From the NCBI GenBank assembly GCA_003013855.2, contig ML058449.1, positions 2,418,001-2,482,000 of the forward strand: a stretch of DNA of 64,000 nt, given 5' to 3'. The DNA comes from Liriodendron chinense (taxonomy: Eukaryota > Streptophyta > Magnoliopsida > Magnoliales > Magnoliaceae). The notes below the pieces were generated by a model that was not told the origin of the DNA, made no database searches, and saw only the letters and a list, made by a program, of their open reading frames with translations. Shown here one piece after another: positions 10,061 to 22,639 of this stretch (position 1 is its first letter; the number at the start of each line of letters is the position of its first letter). Position numbers and translations under genes: made by a program.

Positions 10061-11039
10061 AGGCTATTTTTCTTTTGTCTTTTAATGTTTTCAATGTTTT
10101 TTTTATATTTTTTTATATTTATTTAATGAAGATGTTATGTATGTGTAGGGAAGTGCCTCCATGCCTAGATTTTTGTTGTTTGCCGTGTTGGACACTTGTG
10201 CCAGGCACATGTCTAGGTAATACTGCATGCAGTTGTAGTTGGGAGGGGACGAGAAGTTCTTTTAAAGACGCGTTGGTGCGAAATCTTAGTTGTGAGATTG
10301 GGGATGCTATGATTGTAGATTCTACTTGTGGTACAAGGGCAAAGTGAATAGCAAGGAATTTTGGATAACTCCATATGATTCCAATGATCTAATGGTGGGG
10401 ACATTTGTCTTTTGCACATGCATCTCTAAGTGGGACGATTACCTGTCTGCTAGCTTGAATTGTTCCTCTGTTGAGTTGGGATCCATTAATGGTGTGATAT
10501 GCTTGCCATTATTGATAACTATTGCTGGTATAGATGAATCACGGGGATATCCTCAAAACGGTAAAGCTTTGTGTAGGTAGGGACACGAGTCTTTCTTTCC
10601 TATCCATCCGGTCGGAGGAGAACGAGAAGCAAGTGCCCAACTTAGTGGCATTGCCGAGGCCTATCCCTCTCATTAGCTAGCCTGCACTAATTGAGCCCCG
10701 CCACTATACAATTCTTACGAGAGCTGGTGAAGCGTCAAGGGTAAAGCACCATATCCATATAAATGCTTGCGGAGGAAGTCCATGCCAAGAATACTTGAAA
10801 ATCATCCTGTGGTACCGGTACCAACATCAAGTTAGCTCGAGTGGAGGTAGTTCGGCAAGCAGGGGTTGTTCGGAGGTGATGACTATGGGTTCTCAATTGC
10901 TAGGTCAACGGGGTACCTAGTGTCGTGGACCCAAGGGGTTGTATGGCTGGCCATGGATTTAGCAGCATGTTGTGGCTCTGCAGTTGGCGATTAAAAAACC
11001 ATGCTGTTAACACTCTTGTTAAGAGGTTACTTTCTGTCA
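10061..11039. other. Unassigned decayed sequence
   Basis: Short open frames here have no recognised domain. On the minus strand near 10,790 the words ILGMDFLRKH appear in one frame. They resemble the end of a Ty3/gypsy protease, but the surrounding sequence gives no support, so this is noted only as a possible trace. Confidence 0.25.
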
Positions 11040-11517
11040 TTGAAAAACACTTGTAAAAAGGTTTATATGAAAGATTCCTCGCTATATAGAGCCTCTGGGC
11101 TTTGGGAGGAGATCTCTAGCTTGAAGGAGAAGTTCAGAGTGGGAGTGCGTTTCTCCTTGGGTAATGGCAAAAGAATCTGATTTTGGTAGGATGTCTTGGT
11201 TGGGGATGTTCCCCTCAAGGTTGCATTCCCAAGAATCGCTCGCCTCTTTCTTGGACTTCGGAGGGGAATGTTATGGTTTTCTCAATGCTTCTAAGTGGAG
11301 TGGCACTGTTGTGGTGTGGACCCCATAGTGCTGAAGACACGTTGGACGAGTGGAGGAGTTAGCGAGGTTGATTGATCGCTTCCAGTGTTATTCTCTAGTG
11401 CAAGGTGATTGGGGTAGGATGATTTGGTTGAAGGATAAATCAGGTCATTTCTTGGTTCGCTCCTCTTATGAGTTTCTCCGGCATCCTTTTAAGGCCGATT
11501 CTTGTGCACACACTGCT

Positions 11518-11518
<1 letters not shown>

Positions 11519-11553
<35 letters not shown>
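11519..11553. repeat. 35-bp cytosine homopolymer
   Basis: An unbroken run of 35 C lies within the LINE remnant. The complementary strand is a G35 tract able to form G-quadruplexes. Its exact length should be treated cautiously because homopolymers are often mis-assembled. Confidence 0.9.
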
Positions 11554-11660
11554 AGAAGTTGTGGCTTTTGGTTGTTGGTTAGAAGTAGGGTTCTCACTAT
11601 AGACAGCCTCCAAAGGAGAGCTATGGTGCTTCCCAATTTGTCTGTGATGTGTATGGTGGA

Positions 11661-12382
<722 letters not shown>

Positions 12383-13491
12383 ATGGTGGATGTTGAGTCT
12401 ATGAACGATCTTTTCCTTCATTGCTTGTTCGTTGGGCGAATATGGAATAGCTTTCTCATGTTGTTCAATTTCGGGTGGGTTATGCCATCTTTGATGGGTT
12501 CTTTGTTCTCTACTGGCATGGTGTGGGAATGGTGAGGCATAAGAAAGCCATATGGAGGTTAACTCTGTTGGCAACATTGTAGGTGATTTGGGCGAGAAGA
12601 ACAGGAGATGCTTCAAGAATGAGTCTTCGAAAGTCGAGGCAGTCTTATTTCAAAGCTAGGTTCCTAGTTGTGGAGTTTGCTTGTTTTATATTTTCACCAA
12701 AGGTTTGTAATTTTTCTTTTTTGTTCCGAGTGTATCTTTTACGCCATCTCGGCACTTTGAATAAAATTTGCATTTTCCTTAAAAAAAAAAAAAAAAAAAA
12801 GAGAGAGAAAAAAAGAAAAAAAAAGATTGTGTGTTCAATCCAATTCAATAGAAATCTAAGGAATCCTGGAATCATAATGGTTGTTGAACTCTTCTTGCGT
12901 GGATTGGTTCTCTTTTCCTTTGAAGATGATGAGCATGTGAGGCTCATGTTCCAAAGGCTATATAATTCATTCTTGAATTTCCTTAAAGCGTTGTGCTTGG
13001 AGGCAACTCCTAAGTCGATGCATCCTGGCAATCCATCACCATCAGATGGATGCCCTTCAATTGTGGGACTGGATGTAAAGAAACCCACACTCTGATATTT
13101 TGGTTATTGTGGGAAGATCTTTTAAGATTTATAATCCTTTTAGTAGTTCTTATTTTGCATTTTAGATTATAAATTTACATATTAATCTTTCAATATATGA
13201 AATCTAAAATTAGTGGTCTAGATTTGAAAGAGCTCTTTAGATCTTTATCTTTGATTTAGGTCTATATGATGTATGAGAGAGTTGATAAATAATGAGATTG
13301 GAATAAGAAAGTGGCGAGAGTTTAGAGAAGATACTCTCTCGCAAATGTAGAGCCCTAAAAAATATTGAATTGTGCCCATGTCAAATTGGTAGTAGAGTAA
13401 GTTCATCTATGGTCTTGGATGATATCAACAAGAAGTAACAAGAGGAATGTTGTGAAGGAACTAATAAGGAGATAAATCATATGCAATGTTT

Positions 13492-14236
13492 GTCAAAATC
13501 ATTATAGTATTGAAAATTGTTATAGGCGTTGAATCATATCGAGTCGCAAATTGTAAGATTTTCTAAACTAAAATAAAACTGAAAAATATACATAAATCAG
13601 AAAAAAAATATAACTCATCAATTATCCATTTCCCATTGATATTCACCAAGAATAGTAATACATGTCATGATATTGTCAATTGAGAACCTGTATATGATAT
13701 ACTTACCATGATAGTGTGGAAGGATTCTCGTCTTTCCTTAAGACCTGCATGGGCCATTTGTATTTATATTTCATCTTTCAATAAATAAATAGATAAATAA
13801 AGGGTTCTTTTCTTTTCTTTGTGAGTTATCTTTCAAGAAATTTAGCTTTAAAAACGTAGAAATGTCCTTTGATAAGTGTGGGATTGTGTTGGAAACACGG
13901 GCACTCAATTTTTCGAACTGAAGAAAACGATATTTTGATTTCTTTGTTTTGGGATTTTGAATGTCAAAATCCCCTATCTTCTATTATGGAGAACAAAATA
14001 GAACAAGTGACCTTTTTAAATGATTCTTAAAGCTCCAACAAATTTAAAGACATAAAATTAAAGCCAAGTAAAGTTTAGAAAAGAAGAATACATGTATGAT
14101 TTGAATGGTAAATTGGGATTTGAACCATAAATTGTAGGATTCAAATTATAGAATCATGGGATTCATTTAAAAAGAGGTTGAACTCGAATAGCTTTTGCTA
14201 AGATTCCACCCACATTGCAAATTGTAGGATTTTGAT
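13492..14236. mobile_element. TIR transposon relic (GTCAAAAT family), copy 2
   Basis: Starts GTCAAAATCATTATAG and ends ATTGTAGGATTTTGAT, approximately the reverse complement. Internal words match the copy at 4334-5614, including ACTCATCAAT, GATAGTGT and ATAGAATC. It has no coding capacity. Confidence 0.5.
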
Positions 14237-14383
14237 AAGTATGATCACATGGAGGGAATCTTCCATGATATGTTTGGTCAATTATTCAATCTGACAACAT
14301 TGACACAATATCAAGAAGCGCTAGTCGTGCACAAAAAGAAGGTGGTATCTTCCTGGCAGTAAGAGATGACTGATTGGAGGATT

Positions 14384-14740
14384 ATGACCATGATGTGCCA
14401 TAATGGCCATTACGTAAAGGTAATGGTGGCAACCGTTACATGTTGCGGGTGTAAAGGCCATAATGGCTGTTACGAAAAAAAAAAAAAAAACCCGTAAATG
14501 CCATTACAACCCCTGTAACGGCCCGTTACACCACTCGTAAAGGCCGTAACAGGCCAATAACAGTCCATGATGAGGCTGATACAGGTCTTTTGTTCAATAA
14601 AAGAATTCAATAAAAGAATAGAAGCCATAACAGCCATTACGAGGCTGTAACAGTTGTTATAGCCTGTATCATAAAGGTAATGGTGATGACCGTTAGGGCC
14701 ATCGTTACCATTTCGGAATACCTTGATATTTATGACTACG
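14384..14740. repeat. GGCCATTAC/GTAATGG-rich repeat
   Basis: Dense alternation of TAATGGCC, CCATTAC, CCGTTAC and GTAACGG words gives many short inverted repeats. It could be a remnant of a fold-back element. Nothing is coding. Confidence 0.4.
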
Positions 14741-15954
14741 CTTATAATGTGAAACGTGAGATGTCCAAATTTTATAAAGAACATGGGGAATTTCTGATGA
14801 CGAATCCAAAGATCATTAAATGAAGTGTTCGAAGATCCAAAGGATAATGTGCCTAGCAAAAGGCCAACCCAAGATGAGGTACACATGAAGAGCCGTGGGT
14901 TGATTGATAGATGAATTTATAAGTTGATCAACTGATGGATCAATTGATGAAACAGAAAAGCAGCTCAACGTTCAAACTGGCACATTCTATGGTGTATGTC
15001 GAAGTTGAGATGGACACATTGGTCCCATCCCAACAACCATCGAGGTACGAAAATCAGAGGACAATAGTGATAAGGATGATAACGCGCTGACAAGGAACTA
15101 ATACACTTGTGGCTCCCATTATTGGAGAAATTGGAGCTGATGCATAGAGCACCAAAGAAGAAAGAACAGGGTGGCATGATTTACAGCGCCATCTGATGCA
15201 AGATGGTGCCAATCCAATGCCTAGCCCTTCACTATGAACTGTCAATGAAACCAAGCAAGACACATTGAAGTTGGATTGATAAGATGGACTACCACCAGCT
15301 AACAACTCAGAGGATGAGTTCTTTCGAAGTTGGGAGCTATTCGTGCGTCCAGGCCATCCATCCCCATCAGATAAACCCTCTTTGACTATGGGACTAGGTT
15401 GAAAGCAACCTATACTCGGGATATTTTGGTTATTTTGGGAAATTCTAGATATATAATCTTTTTAGTAGTTGTTATAATCCTTTTGGATTGGAAATTTCTA
15501 TATCAATCTTTAGGATATGATTTAGATCTAAAGTTAGTAAGTCCATACTTGAAGGATCTTTCTAGATCTGTATCTTTTGTTTTTAGGCAATATGTAATGA
15601 CCTATAAGTGCATCTGTATAAAACAATTGATGAATAATGAGAGAAAAAAGAAGTGTGAGTTTGGAGAATATTCTCTTGTGGAGGGAGAGCACCCTAAAAA
15701 TCAACCTCTTTAACTTGTGCAGGTTATGAAGAGATCTATTCTCCTCCTCTCTTCTCATCCATCAAACTCCGATAAGCTGCCTTAGGCTAAAGTGTGGAGG
15801 TCTGCAGTTCGTCCCTGTGTGGAAGTTTTCATATGGACTGATCAATGGTCTCAAAAAACATAATTGGTCCATCCTCTATGTGTGTTTGATGTGTAGGAAG
15901 AACTCAACAATAGCAACTTTCCAAAAAAAGAAAGAAAGAAAGAGTACTCACAGA

Positions 15955-16535
15955 TAGGGCTGAAAGTCGGGTGGGTTGGCACTCAACCCTAACCCAACCC
16001 AAGGTTCCTATTCCTCAACCCTGACCCAACATCGGGTTGGGAATTGTCAACCCAAGCGGGCTCGGTCGGGTTGATCGGGTTGGTTGGATTGATACGTGCT
16101 AATATTTTCGTTATTACATTGATCTATTATGTTTCAATACACGACTTATTTTTTGTACTTATGGCTTTATTAATTATGTATGTAGTTATTTATTATAAAA
16201 AACTTGACTTTTTCTAAACAAAGAAGCTAAAGTATAGGATAACTACTCCTTTAACACTCAAGCATATCAAATTTCAAACATTATAAGTTTACTTACTAAA
16301 GTAATATAAATTATAAGTTTACTTAACTAAAGAATAATAAAATTATAAGTAACTTGTATATAAGTCGGGTGGATTGGGTTGGGTCGGGCAACCCAAGACC
16401 TCAACCGAAGCTTGACTCAAGCTTTATTAGGTTGGCGTTTGCATAGCCCAAGCTTGAGAACGGTTCGATACTTTCTGCCCAAGCCCAACCCAATGTCGGG
16501 TCGGTCGGGTTGAACCCGCCCCACTTTCAGCCCTA
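15955..16535. mobile_element. hAT-like MITE, TAGGGCTGAAAG ends
   Basis: Starts TAGGGCTGAAAGTCGGGTGG and ends with the reverse complement form CCACTTTCAGCCCTA. Flanking 8-mers are CTCACAGA and CTCACAAA, a target duplication with one mismatch. The interior is AT-rich between GGGTTGGG-type ends and non-coding. Confidence 0.8.
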
Positions 16536-17124
16536 CTCACAAATAGTTGATAGTCTCTCTCTCTCTCTCTCCCTCTCTCCCCCCGGTGTGATAAGGTTTG
16601 ATATGTTTTTTTTTTCCAGCTTCCTCAGAATTGATTGGGTTAGTCCAGGTTTGATTGTTGAACTCGTGGATGGTTGAAGTTGCGGGTCTTTCAACTCCCC
16701 AGTAAAATTCTACGGTGGATGCTTTCCCACACAATGATGTCTGCATTTTGGAAAGAAACGAGAAAAAAAGAAAATTCCGAGACGAGCAATAGAGCTTGGC
16801 TGATCTTGTTGCCAAAGATCAGATGTCACGAATTGATTCAAGGAATCCCAAGAGTCCAACCTTCTTTTGCATTTCTGAGTCCTTTCTGTAAGCTTAATGT
16901 GGATGGGAATTCTTGGACTCATCTCAGGACTTGAGCATAGGAGATCTTAAGAGACGGGCATTTCTGTAGCCTCTAATATATTATTTTTGCAGCTGTCAGG
17001 ATTGGAAATTCAGAGCAGACTAATTGGTGAAAGTTGGGGAGTAGAGTTTTTCTTCAGATGGGTGGCGTGTGACACTTGTGAATATGATTGAGATGAAGAG
17101 TATTTTTGGTAGAGGGCCCCCCGT
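16536..17124. other. Non-coding spacer
   Basis: A short CT tract lies at about 16554-16576. No gene or clear repeat is recognised in the rest. Confidence 0.4.
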
Positions 17125-18136
17125 CTTGATGCATCCTCCAAAAGGCCGTCTGAGGCATAAATGCCATTTCGATCCAAACAACGGTTGATCCTCTTCTTTG
17201 GCTGGCTCAGCATTTTTTTTTTTTTGAAACAATACCCAGCTGATCGGGCCGGTGACTCAGTTGAGTCATGCTGAGTCTTACCAAGTTGGCTGAGTTTTCG
17301 AGTCAGATCGAGTTGTATCCTGTTGGTCTTGCCTTGGAAAAAAAGAAAGTGTGGTCTTTCTCATGTTGTAACAATTTGGTGGCATGGGTTGCTTGGAAGA
17401 AGAAAATCCTCACCGCTGATCAACTTGTGGGGCCACATAATGGATAGTCCGATTCCATGTGGGTCCCACGTTGGCCCTGCAAGATGGTCTAGTCCATGAA
17501 TTGATTTATTTTTTTTCATGAAGAAATGGACCCTTTATTTGTTTGGCCACTAATTGGATGGTTAGGATTATCAGATTAAATACATTCTTCAGATGAAAGG
17601 GAAATCAAAGGTGCTCACATGATGAATGGTCCAAATCCATGATCAAATGCTTTTCATTAATGATCTATTATGCTCATTTTTTGGGCCTTGGATCAGACGG
17701 CTAGGATCATCAGATAAAATTGATTCTTGAGAGGAACGGGTGTTGGTGATTTCCACAATTGTTTATATCCATGAATTGAATGGCTTCCTGTGATAATGAT
17801 CAGGCAATCCATTTTTGGGCCATTGATCAGACGGCTTAGGACCATTGTTTCCAAGTGATTCTGGAGAAGAATGCTGAATCAAAGGTAGAGTCAACATGAT
17901 CAACGGTCAAGATCCATGGTCAGGTTGATTTTTGTCATAAATGATCTGCATTGGCCATTTTATTTCGCATTGATTGGATGGCCTTTTTAGCCCGATGAGG
18001 GTCAAAGTCAGCCATGGCTGGGACTTGGGGATAGGGCCAGGGTACCGCCAACCGTGACGGTCCCTACCCCAGCGCCAACACTGTTTTATCATAAATGATT
18101 TGGATGGTACAATTTTGTTGGCAATTGATTGGTGGA

Positions 18137-18744
18137 TAGAGCTGGACATGAGCTGATCTAACTCGGTTTGAAAAAACTCGATTCAACTTGACTCATTGCT
18201 GGGTTCAAACCGAGTCGAGCTAAGCAAGTGTGGTTCGAAAAAAAAATTGAGTTAAGTTCAAGCTGGACCGGACTCGATTCGGCACGACTCAAAGCTCAAT
18301 TCATGTTGACTAGGTTCAAGTTTGACTAGACTCGGGTAGTTGGAAAACGAGGTTCAAAGCTCAATTCATGTTGACTAGGTTCAAGTTTGACTAGACTCAG
18401 GTAGTTGGAAAAGGAGGTTTTTTAATTCCACATCGGATGTGAACAAAAGAATAAAAGGGAAAGTTGTCTACAAAAGTAGTAGCAAGGGGTGTCAACGGCC
18501 TTGGGTTACTTTCGGACTTGAATTTTGAATTGTTTTAGGCTGGGTTTTTGAGCTAGGCCTATTCAAAATTTGGGCTTTTTAAGGCTCGAAGTGGCTTGAA
18601 CTCGGTTCGAAAGCTCAACGGAACCAATCCAAGCATGCTATTCCAGCTTGATGGCCAAGTTGAGATCGAGCTAGGATTGTTTGCTGGTCGAGTTGAGCTG
18701 AGCTAGGCCCAGCTCGACTCAGTTCAGCTCAATGTCCAGCTCTA
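18137..18744. mobile_element. hAT-like MITE in duplication unit 1
   Basis: Starts TAGAGCTGGACATGAGCTGA and ends AATGTCCAGCTCTA. It is flanked by the exact 8-bp duplication TTGGTGGA (18129-18136 and 18745-18752). Related by its ends to the element at 11661-12382. Confidence 0.9.
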
Positions 18745-18759
18745 TTGGTGGATGAAGGG

Positions 18760-19355
18760 AAAACACAAATATTGCTTGATCCGAGCCTTTTGTAGCCTCC
18801 GAAAGTTTTCAACCGAAGGCTCCCAATTCCCACTATTTCTTGTGGTGTGGTCCACTTGAGATTTTGATTTGCCTCAATTTTACTCTCATGCCCTAAAATA
18901 ATCGCTCAAAATGGATAGACGGTGTGGATCTAACACATACATCATGATGGCTCCATGAAATTCCACTTGGGTTTTCCTCCCTCTGGAATTGGAGCGAGGA
19001 TGACGGGAGTTAGTCGTAAGCGTAGGGGCCAATTTATTGTATATGTATGCCTTCCATCTTATTTCCAGCTTATTATAGGACATGGTTGAAAACTGAAGAA
19101 GATACAAATTTGAGGTGAACCACACCACAGGAAACCGTGGTCATCAAACGCCCACCATTAAAAACGTCCTGACATCTACCGTAATGTTTATTGACCATAT
19201 AACTTGTTGATAAGGTCAAACAAATTCAATGAATGATAAAAACAAATATCATCTTGATCCAAAACTCTTGTGGCACACAAAATCTTTTTCGTGGTCAATA
19301 ACCAACGTTTCCTAACGTTTCCTATGGTGTGGTCCACCTGAAATTTGTATCTGCT
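18760..19355. mobile_element. Partial copies of the palindromic MITE family
   Basis: Contains a half unit (GTGGTCCACTTGAGAT at about 18848) and a second unit (GTGAACCACACCACAGGAAA at about 19114 answering GGTGTGGTCCACCTGAAAT at about 19326). The corresponding stretch recurs in the second duplication unit at about 21000-21590. Confidence 0.7.
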
Positions 19356-19408
19356 AGTACGAGCGCCACTTGGCTGCCACGCAATGTGTGTGAGACCCTA
19401 GTGTATCA

Positions 19409-21631
19409 CTTGATGCATCCTCCGAAAAGGCCGTCTGAGGCATAAATGCCATTTCGATCCAAACAACGGTTGATCGTCCTCTTTGGCTGCCTCAGCATTT
19501 TTTTTTAATTATTTAATTTAATTTTTTTTTTTTTTTAAGCAATACCCAGCTGATCGTGCCGGTGAGTCAGTTGAGTCATGCTGAGTCTTACCAAGTTGGC
19601 TGAGTTTTCGAGTCAGATCGAGTTGTATCCTGTTGTTCTTGCCTTTAAAAAAAGAAAGTGCGGTCTTTCTCATGTTGGAACAATCTGGTGGCATGTGTTG
19701 TTTGGAAGAAGAAAATCCTCACTGCTGATCAACTTGTGGGGCCCACATAATGGATAGTCCGATTCCATGTGGGTCCCACGTTCAGCCCTGCAAGATGGTC
19801 TAGTCCAGGAATTAATTTTTTTTTTCCATGAAGAAATAGACCGTTTATTTGTTTGGCCACTAATTGGATGGTTAGGATTATCAGATTAAATACATTCTTC
19901 AGATGAAAGGGAAATCAAAGGTGCTCACATGATGAATGGTCCAAATCCATGATCAAATATTTTTCATTAATGATCTATTATGCTCATTTTTTGGGCCTTG
20001 GATCAGACGGCTAGGATCATCAGATAAAATTGATTCTTGAGAGGAACGGGTGTAGTTGATTTCCACAATTGTTTAGATCCATGAATTGAATGGCTTCCTG
20101 CGATAATGATCTGGCAATCCATTTTTGGGCCATTGATCAGACGGCTAAGGACCATTGTTTCCAAGTGATTCTGGAGAAGAATGATGAATCAAAGGCAGCG
20201 TCAACATGATCAACGGTCAAGATCCATGATCAGATTGATTTTTGTCATAAATGATATGCATTGGCCATTTTATTCCGCACTGATTGGATGGCCTTTTTAG
20301 CCCGATTAGGGTCAAGCTCAGCCGATGGCTGGGACTTGGGGGATAGGGCCAGGGTACGGCCAACCCTGACCGTCCCTACCCCAGCGCCACCACTGTTTTA
20401 TCGTAAATGATTTGGATGGTCCAATTTTGTTGGCAATTGATTGGTGGATAGAGCTGGACACGAGCCGAGCTAACTGGGTTAGCTGGGATCGGAAAAACTC
20501 GATTCGACTTGACTCGTTGCTGGGTTCAAAGTGAGTCAAGCTAAGCAGGTGTTGTTTTAAAACAAATCGAGTCAAGTTCGAGCTGGACCAAACTCGATTC
20601 GGTTTGACTCGAAGCTCAATTTATGTTGACTAGGTTTAAGTTTGACTTGAGTCAGGTAGTTGGAAAATGAAGTTTTTTAATTCCACATGCGACGTGAGCA
20701 AAGGAATAAAAGGGAAAGTTGTCTATAAGAGTAAGTAGTAAGGGGGGTGTCAACAGCCCTGGTTTACCTTTGGACCTGAATTTTGAACTGTTTTAGGCTA
20801 GGTTTTTAGGCTATGCCTATTCAAAATTTGGGCTTTTTAAGGTTTGAAATTGGCTCGAACTCAAAACCTCAACTGAACCAATCCAAGCATGCTATACGAG
20901 CTTGATAGCCAAGCTGAGATCGAGGATTGTATGCTGGTCAAGCTGAGTTGAGCTCGACTCAGTTCAGCTCAATGTCCAGCCCTATTGGTGGATGAAGGGA
21001 AAACACAAATATCAGCTTGATCCGAGCCTTTTGTGGCCTCGGAAAGTTTTCAACGGAAGGCTCCCAATTCCCACTATTTCCTGTGGTGTGGTCCACTTGA
21101 GATTTTGATCTGCCTCATTTTTTCTCTCATGCCTTAAAATAATCGTTCAAAATGGATGGACGGTGTGGATCTAACACATACATCATGGCGGCCCATGAAA
21201 TTCCACTTGGGTTTTCCTCTTTCGGGAATGGGAGCGAGGATGATGGGAGTTAGCCTACGTGCAGCGGCCAATTCATAATATATCTATGCCGTCCATCTGT
21301 TTTCCAGCTTATTTTAGGACATGGTTGAAAACTGAAGTAAATACAAATTTGAGGTGAACTGCACCACAGGAAACCGTGGTCATCAAACACCCACCATTAA
21401 AAACGTACGTCCTGGCATCTACCGTAATGTTTATTGACCATCCAACCTGTTGATAAGGTCGAACAGACTGAATGAATGGAGAAAACAAATATCATCTTGA
21501 TCCAAAACTCTTGTGCCCACAAAATCTTTTTAATGGTCAATAACCAACGTTTTCTACGGTGTGGTCCACCTGAAATTTCTATCTGCTAGTACGAGCGCCA
21601 CTTGGCTGCCACGCAATGTGTGGGAGACCCT
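19409..21631. repeat. Tandem segmental duplication, unit 2
   Basis: A direct copy of 17125-19408 with scattered substitutions and small indels. It ends at GAGACCCT, where it meets the left end of the MITE at 21624. The copies are similar enough to align by eye from end to end. Confidence 0.95.
20449..20984. mobile_element. hAT-like MITE in duplication unit 2
   Basis: Same element as 18137-18744, here TAGAGCTGGACACGAGCCGA to AATGTCCAGCCCTA. It has the identical flanking 8-mer TTGGTGGA (20441-20448, 20985-20992). It therefore inserted once, before the segment was duplicated. Confidence 0.9.
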
Positions 21632-22080
21632 GACCGTAGGGGTAGGGGCCACCTCGATTTATTCACTGTATATCAACGCCGTCCAATTTTTTTAATAGAT
21701 TATTTTAGGATATAGTCCAAAAATTAAGCAAATACAAATTCAGGTGGACCACACCAAAAGAAACAGTGGTTATTGAAGGCCCACCATTAAAAACTTCCTA
21801 GCAATCCACCTAATTTTTATTGACCATCCAACCTGTTGATAAGGTCACAAGATGACCTGGATTAAAGGAAAAAACAAATATCAGCTGGATCCAAAACTTT
21901 TGTAGCCCACAGAAGGTTTTTAATAGTCAATAAGTGCTGTTTCCTGTGTTGTGGTCCACCTGGAATTTTTATCTACGTTATTTTTAGAACCATGGCTTAA
22001 AATAAGCTGGAAAAACAGATAAACAACGTGGGTATACAATTCATACATCGAGGTGGGCCCTACGTTCAGGGTCTCACCCG
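21624..22080. mobile_element. Palindromic MITE (complete)
   Basis: GAGACCCTGACCGTAGGG at the left is answered by CCCTACGTTCAGGGTCTC at the right. Internally GTGGACCACACCA pairs with GTTGTGGTCCACCTGG. Non-coding hairpin-forming unit. Confidence 0.85.
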
Positions 22081-22329
22081 CATCGTTGGTTTCAGGCGCG
22101 GATTGCATTTGGATGCACCGTTGAATTGAATTGCAATTTCTAACACGGTCCAAGTAAGTAATAATGTTGCAATTTGCATCGCATTACTTCCATGTCGGGT
22201 TTGAAAGAAACGTAACTGCAATTCAAGGGCTACTTATTAAAATGAATGCTCTCAATTCAGTTCGCTTGTGCATCTAACATTTGTATTTTAAAAAAATGGT
22301 GAATAATGATTAAAAAAATTTGTGAGCCA

Positions 22330-22630
22330 CAAAAGTTTTGGATCAATATGATATTTGTATTTTCCCTTCATCCAGTTCCGCTTGACCTTATCAACAGGTT
22401 GGATGGAAAATAAACATTACGGTGGGCCCTAGGAAGTTTCCAACGCTGTCTCCTGTGGTGTGGTCCACATGAGATTTGGATCTGCTTAATTTTTGGGACC
22501 GTGTCCTAAAATGGGCTGAAAAAACGGATGGACAGCATGGATATACATCACATCATCAAGTTGACCCTACGGTCAGGGCAACACCCACTCGGGGGCTACA
22601 CGGGCAAACCTAATCCGCGTCCCATGTTTT
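22330..22630. mobile_element. Half copy of the palindromic MITE
   Basis: Only one arm is present: CCTGTGGTGTGGTCCACATG at about 22451 through to the terminus CCTAATCCGCGTCCC at about 22608. The opposing arm is missing. Confidence 0.65.
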
Positions 22631-22639
22631 GGTTGGACG

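Larger units (their letters stand above)
12990..15765 (+). mobile_element. Possible decayed LTR element, direct repeats
   Basis: About 400 bp at 12990-13395 recurs in the same orientation at about 15342-15765, with many substitutions. Shared landmarks are GATATTTTGGTTATT, ATAATC(C/T)TTTTAGTAGTT, GATGAATAATGAGA-like sequence and a GAGAATAT-TCTC region before AGAGC(A)CCCTAAAAA. Spacing of ~2.35 kb fits an LTR pair with a gutted interior. Both copies also share a short translated similarity (NPSPSD/HPSPSD), so they may instead be two fragments of one repeat. No retroviral domain remains. Confidence 0.4.
17125..19408. repeat. Tandem segmental duplication, unit 1 (2284 bp)
   Basis: Starts CTTGATGCATCCTCC and runs to the same word at 19409, where the second unit begins. 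Order and content are conserved throughout: AAACAACGGTTGATC, GTCAGATCGAGTTGTATCC, GGATAGTCCGATTCCATG, the hAT-like MITE, a half MITE and CGCCACTTGGCTGCCACG. Non-coding. Confidence 0.95.

Noticed and set aside
10740..10860. Possible gypsy protease trace (ILGMDFLRKH) on the minus strand
   Set aside because: Only about ten residues match, with no supporting flanking homology.
12645..13095. Frames of 147-170 codons around 12.6-13.1 kb
   Set aside because: They cross the LINE poly-A tail and repeat sequence. The Lys- or Phe-run translation shows they are not genes.
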